Below are positions 62,927 through 64,000 of a stretch of DNA of 64,000 nucleotides, piece after piece. The position numbers were made by a program, and so were the translations under genes. This DNA is from Halomonas organivorans (GTDB lineage: Bacteria; Pseudomonadota; Gammaproteobacteria; Pseudomonadales; Halomonadaceae). The DNA lies in assembly GCF_014192055.1 (NCBI RefSeq), contig NZ_JACHXM010000008.1:1-64000 (forward strand), in the 5' to 3' direction. Positions within the stretch are counted from its first letter, which is position 1. Every line of letters starts with the position of its first letter. The notes under the pieces are model-generated. The model made no database searches. It was not told where the DNA came from and saw nothing but the letters and a program-made list of their open reading frames with translations.

Positions 62927-63202
62927 ATGCCTGCCGCTGCCCGCCAGTCCGACATGTGTACCGGTCACCCGGGATGCAAGCCACGCCCCGCCCTGACCGG
63001 CTCGCCCAACGTCTTCATCAATGGGCGTCCTGCCCATCGCGTCGGCGACGCCTGGGCCAAGCACTGCGGTCATGGCGGCGTGCTGGCCACCGGCTCATCG
63101 AGTGTCTTCGTCAACGGCCTGCCGCTGGGTCGCGTGGGCGACGCCATCAGTTGCCAATCCATGGTCGCCACGGGCTCACTCAACGTGTTCGCGGGGGGCT
63201 GA
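62927..63202 (+). CDS. PAAR-domain spike tip protein
   Basis: A 91-residue protein made of PAAR repeats: MPAAARQSDMCTGHPG, NVFINGRPAHRVGDAW, CGHGGVLATGSSSVFVNGLP and VATGSLNVFAGG, with the His/Cys residues for the metal at the tip. It should cap the V spike. ATG 62927 is 9 nt from AAGGGGG; GTG 62921 is the alternative, overlapping the previous stop. Confidence 0.9.
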   Translation: MPAAARQSDMCTGHPGCKPRPALTGSPNVFINGRPAHRVGDAWAKHCGHGGVLATGSSSVFVNGLPLGRVGDAISCQSMVATGSLNVFAGG

Positions 63203-63207
63203 CGGAC

Positions 63208-63561
63208 ATGGGCATGCAGCGCACTACCGGCACCGGCCTGAGCGGCATCGCACACATCCGCCAGTCGGTCATTGATATCCTCACCACGCCCATCGGCTCG
63301 CGCGTCATGCGCCGCGACTACGGCTCGCTGCTGCCGGAGCTCGTCGACCAGCCGCTGAACGGCGCCACGGCGCTGCGCGCCTACTCGGCGACCATCGTCG
63401 CGCTGATGCGCTGGGAGCCACGCATTCGCGTGCGCGCCGTGCAGCGCGAGGTGAGCACCGAACGCCCCGGCCGGCTGACGCTGACCATCGACGCCGTGGT
63501 GGTCGCCACCGGGGCCAGCCTCGATATTCGCGTGCCGCTGGCCGCCAGGGGCGTGGCATGA
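63208..63561 (+). CDS. W: Baseplate assembly protein W (GPW/gp25)
   Basis: A 117-residue gp25-like protein: GMQRTTGTGLSGIAHIRQSV, ILTTPIGSRVMRRDYGSLLP are diagnostic. It builds the baseplate wedge. The frame is open upstream, but ATG 63208 lies 9 nt after a G-run and after the PAAR stop. Overlaps J by 4 nt. Confidence 0.92.
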   Translation: MGMQRTTGTGLSGIAHIRQSVIDILTTPIGSRVMRRDYGSLLPELVDQPLNGATALRAYSATIVALMRWEPRIRVRAVQREVSTERPGRLTLTIDAVVVATGASLDIRVPLAARGVA

Positions 63562-64000
63562 CCACGCCGATCGATCTCTCGCAGCTCCCTGCCCCGGACG
63601 TCATCGAGGCACTCGACTACGAGACCCTGTTCACCGAGCGCAAGGACCGGCTGCTCGACCTCACGCCCGCCGAGGAACGCGATGCCCTCGCGGCCACCCT
63701 GGCCCTGGAGTCCGAGCCGCTGACCAAGCTGCTGCAGGAGAACGCCTATCGCGAGCTCATCCTGCGCCAACGCATCAACGAGGCCGCCCGCGCCGTCATG
63801 CTGGCCTATGCCCAGGACGCCGATCTCGATCAGCTCGGCGCCAACTACGACGTCGAGCGACTGGTGATCGACCCCGGCGACCCGGACGCCCTGCCACCGG
63901 TACCGCCCACCCTGGAGCGCGACGCCGACTACCGCGCCCGCATCCAGCTCGCCTTCGAGTCGCTGTCGGTGGCCGGCCCGGTAGGCGCCTACGAGTTCCA
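63558..64000 (+). CDS. J: Baseplate protein J (partial, runs off the window)
   Basis: The first 147 codons of a gpJ-like protein: MTTPIDLSQLPAPDVIEALD, TPLLQENAYRE-like TKLLQENAYRELILRQRINE and DADLDQLGANYDVERLVI. P2 J is about 300 residues, so about half is missing to the right. Forms the baseplate edge with W and I. Confidence 0.93.
   Translation, partial: MTTPIDLSQLPAPDVIEALDYETLFTERKDRLLDLTPAEERDALAATLALESEPLTKLLQENAYRELILRQRINEAARAVMLAYAQDADLDQLGANYDVERLVIDPGDPDALPPVPPTLERDADYRARIQLAFESLSVAGPVGAYEF

Larger units (their letters stand above)
52556..64000. mobile_element. P2-like prophage (left part), inserted in dusA
   Basis: From attL in dusA to the window end the genes follow the P2 order: cos, Q and P on the minus strand, then O, N, M, L, X, lysis genes, R, S, V, W and J on the plus strand. 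Differences from P2: one orphan gene and cos lie next to the attachment site, and a small gene plus a PAAR gene are inserted between V and W. Tail-fibre, sheath, tube, D, control and integrase genes are not in view and should lie to the right. All visible structural genes look intact. Confidence 0.92.

Overview
The window is GC-rich gammaproteobacterial chromosome. It most resembles Halomonas or another Oceanospirillales/Pseudomonas relative. The grounds are the siaABCD block, the Pseudomonas-type gts glucose ABC transporter beside a GltR/GtrS-like two-component pair, the nagR-nagA-nagB-nagF-nagE order, an sdhCDAB-sucAB-lpd-sucCD cluster divergent from gltA, and very high GC with dense overlapping genes. 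The genus call is inference; no rRNA is present.

Layout. 1-95: end of a membrane transporter. 249-5446 (+): GlxA-type regulator with an MFS exporter, the ycjX/ycjF pair and a universal stress protein. 5433-22798 (-): a carbohydrate island. Read in transcription order it holds a GlcNAc operon (nagR, nagA, a SIS-domain deaminase, a fused EIIA-HPr-EI and an EIICB), a HAD phosphatase, a response regulator/sensor kinase pair, an AGE-family sugar isomerase, gtsABCD and a DUF1479 dioxygenase-like gene. Three uptake genes in this island carry an almost identical ACAACAACAA tract just upstream of their ribosome binding sites, which suggests a shared Hfq/Crc-type catabolite control. 23025-27288 (+): RNase II, then a GT4 glycosyltransferase translationally coupled to a flippase-like membrane protein. 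27289-29712: a lower-GC gap with what looks like a decayed type I secretion adaptor fragment, then a large acidic protein with a beta-helix-like region, RTX repeats and a CBM2-like end. 29889-33663 (+): siaABCD, a phosphatase/kinase/anti-sigma-antagonist-like/diguanylate cyclase switch.

33773-47026: the TCA block (sucCD, lpd, sucB, sucA, sdhBADC on -, gltA on +). SucB has two lipoyl domains. 47584-49474 (-): tRNA-Ala(GGC) and tRNA-Glu(TTC) with promoter and terminator, then gltX. 49685-52378: an SDR, an XRE regulator, a lipoprotein, a DksA/TraR-type zinc-finger protein and a small hypothetical protein.

52526-64000: the first 19 codons of dusA run into a P2-like prophage that continues past the window end. 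The dusA fragment is the left attachment site. It is followed by one small orphan gene, a cos-like sequence, portal and large terminase (-), then scaffold, capsid, small terminase, head completion, tail X, holin, endolysin, nested Rz/Rz1, tail R and S, baseplate V, a small protein, a PAAR protein, W and J (+). No integrase or replication genes lie in the window; they are expected beyond its right edge.
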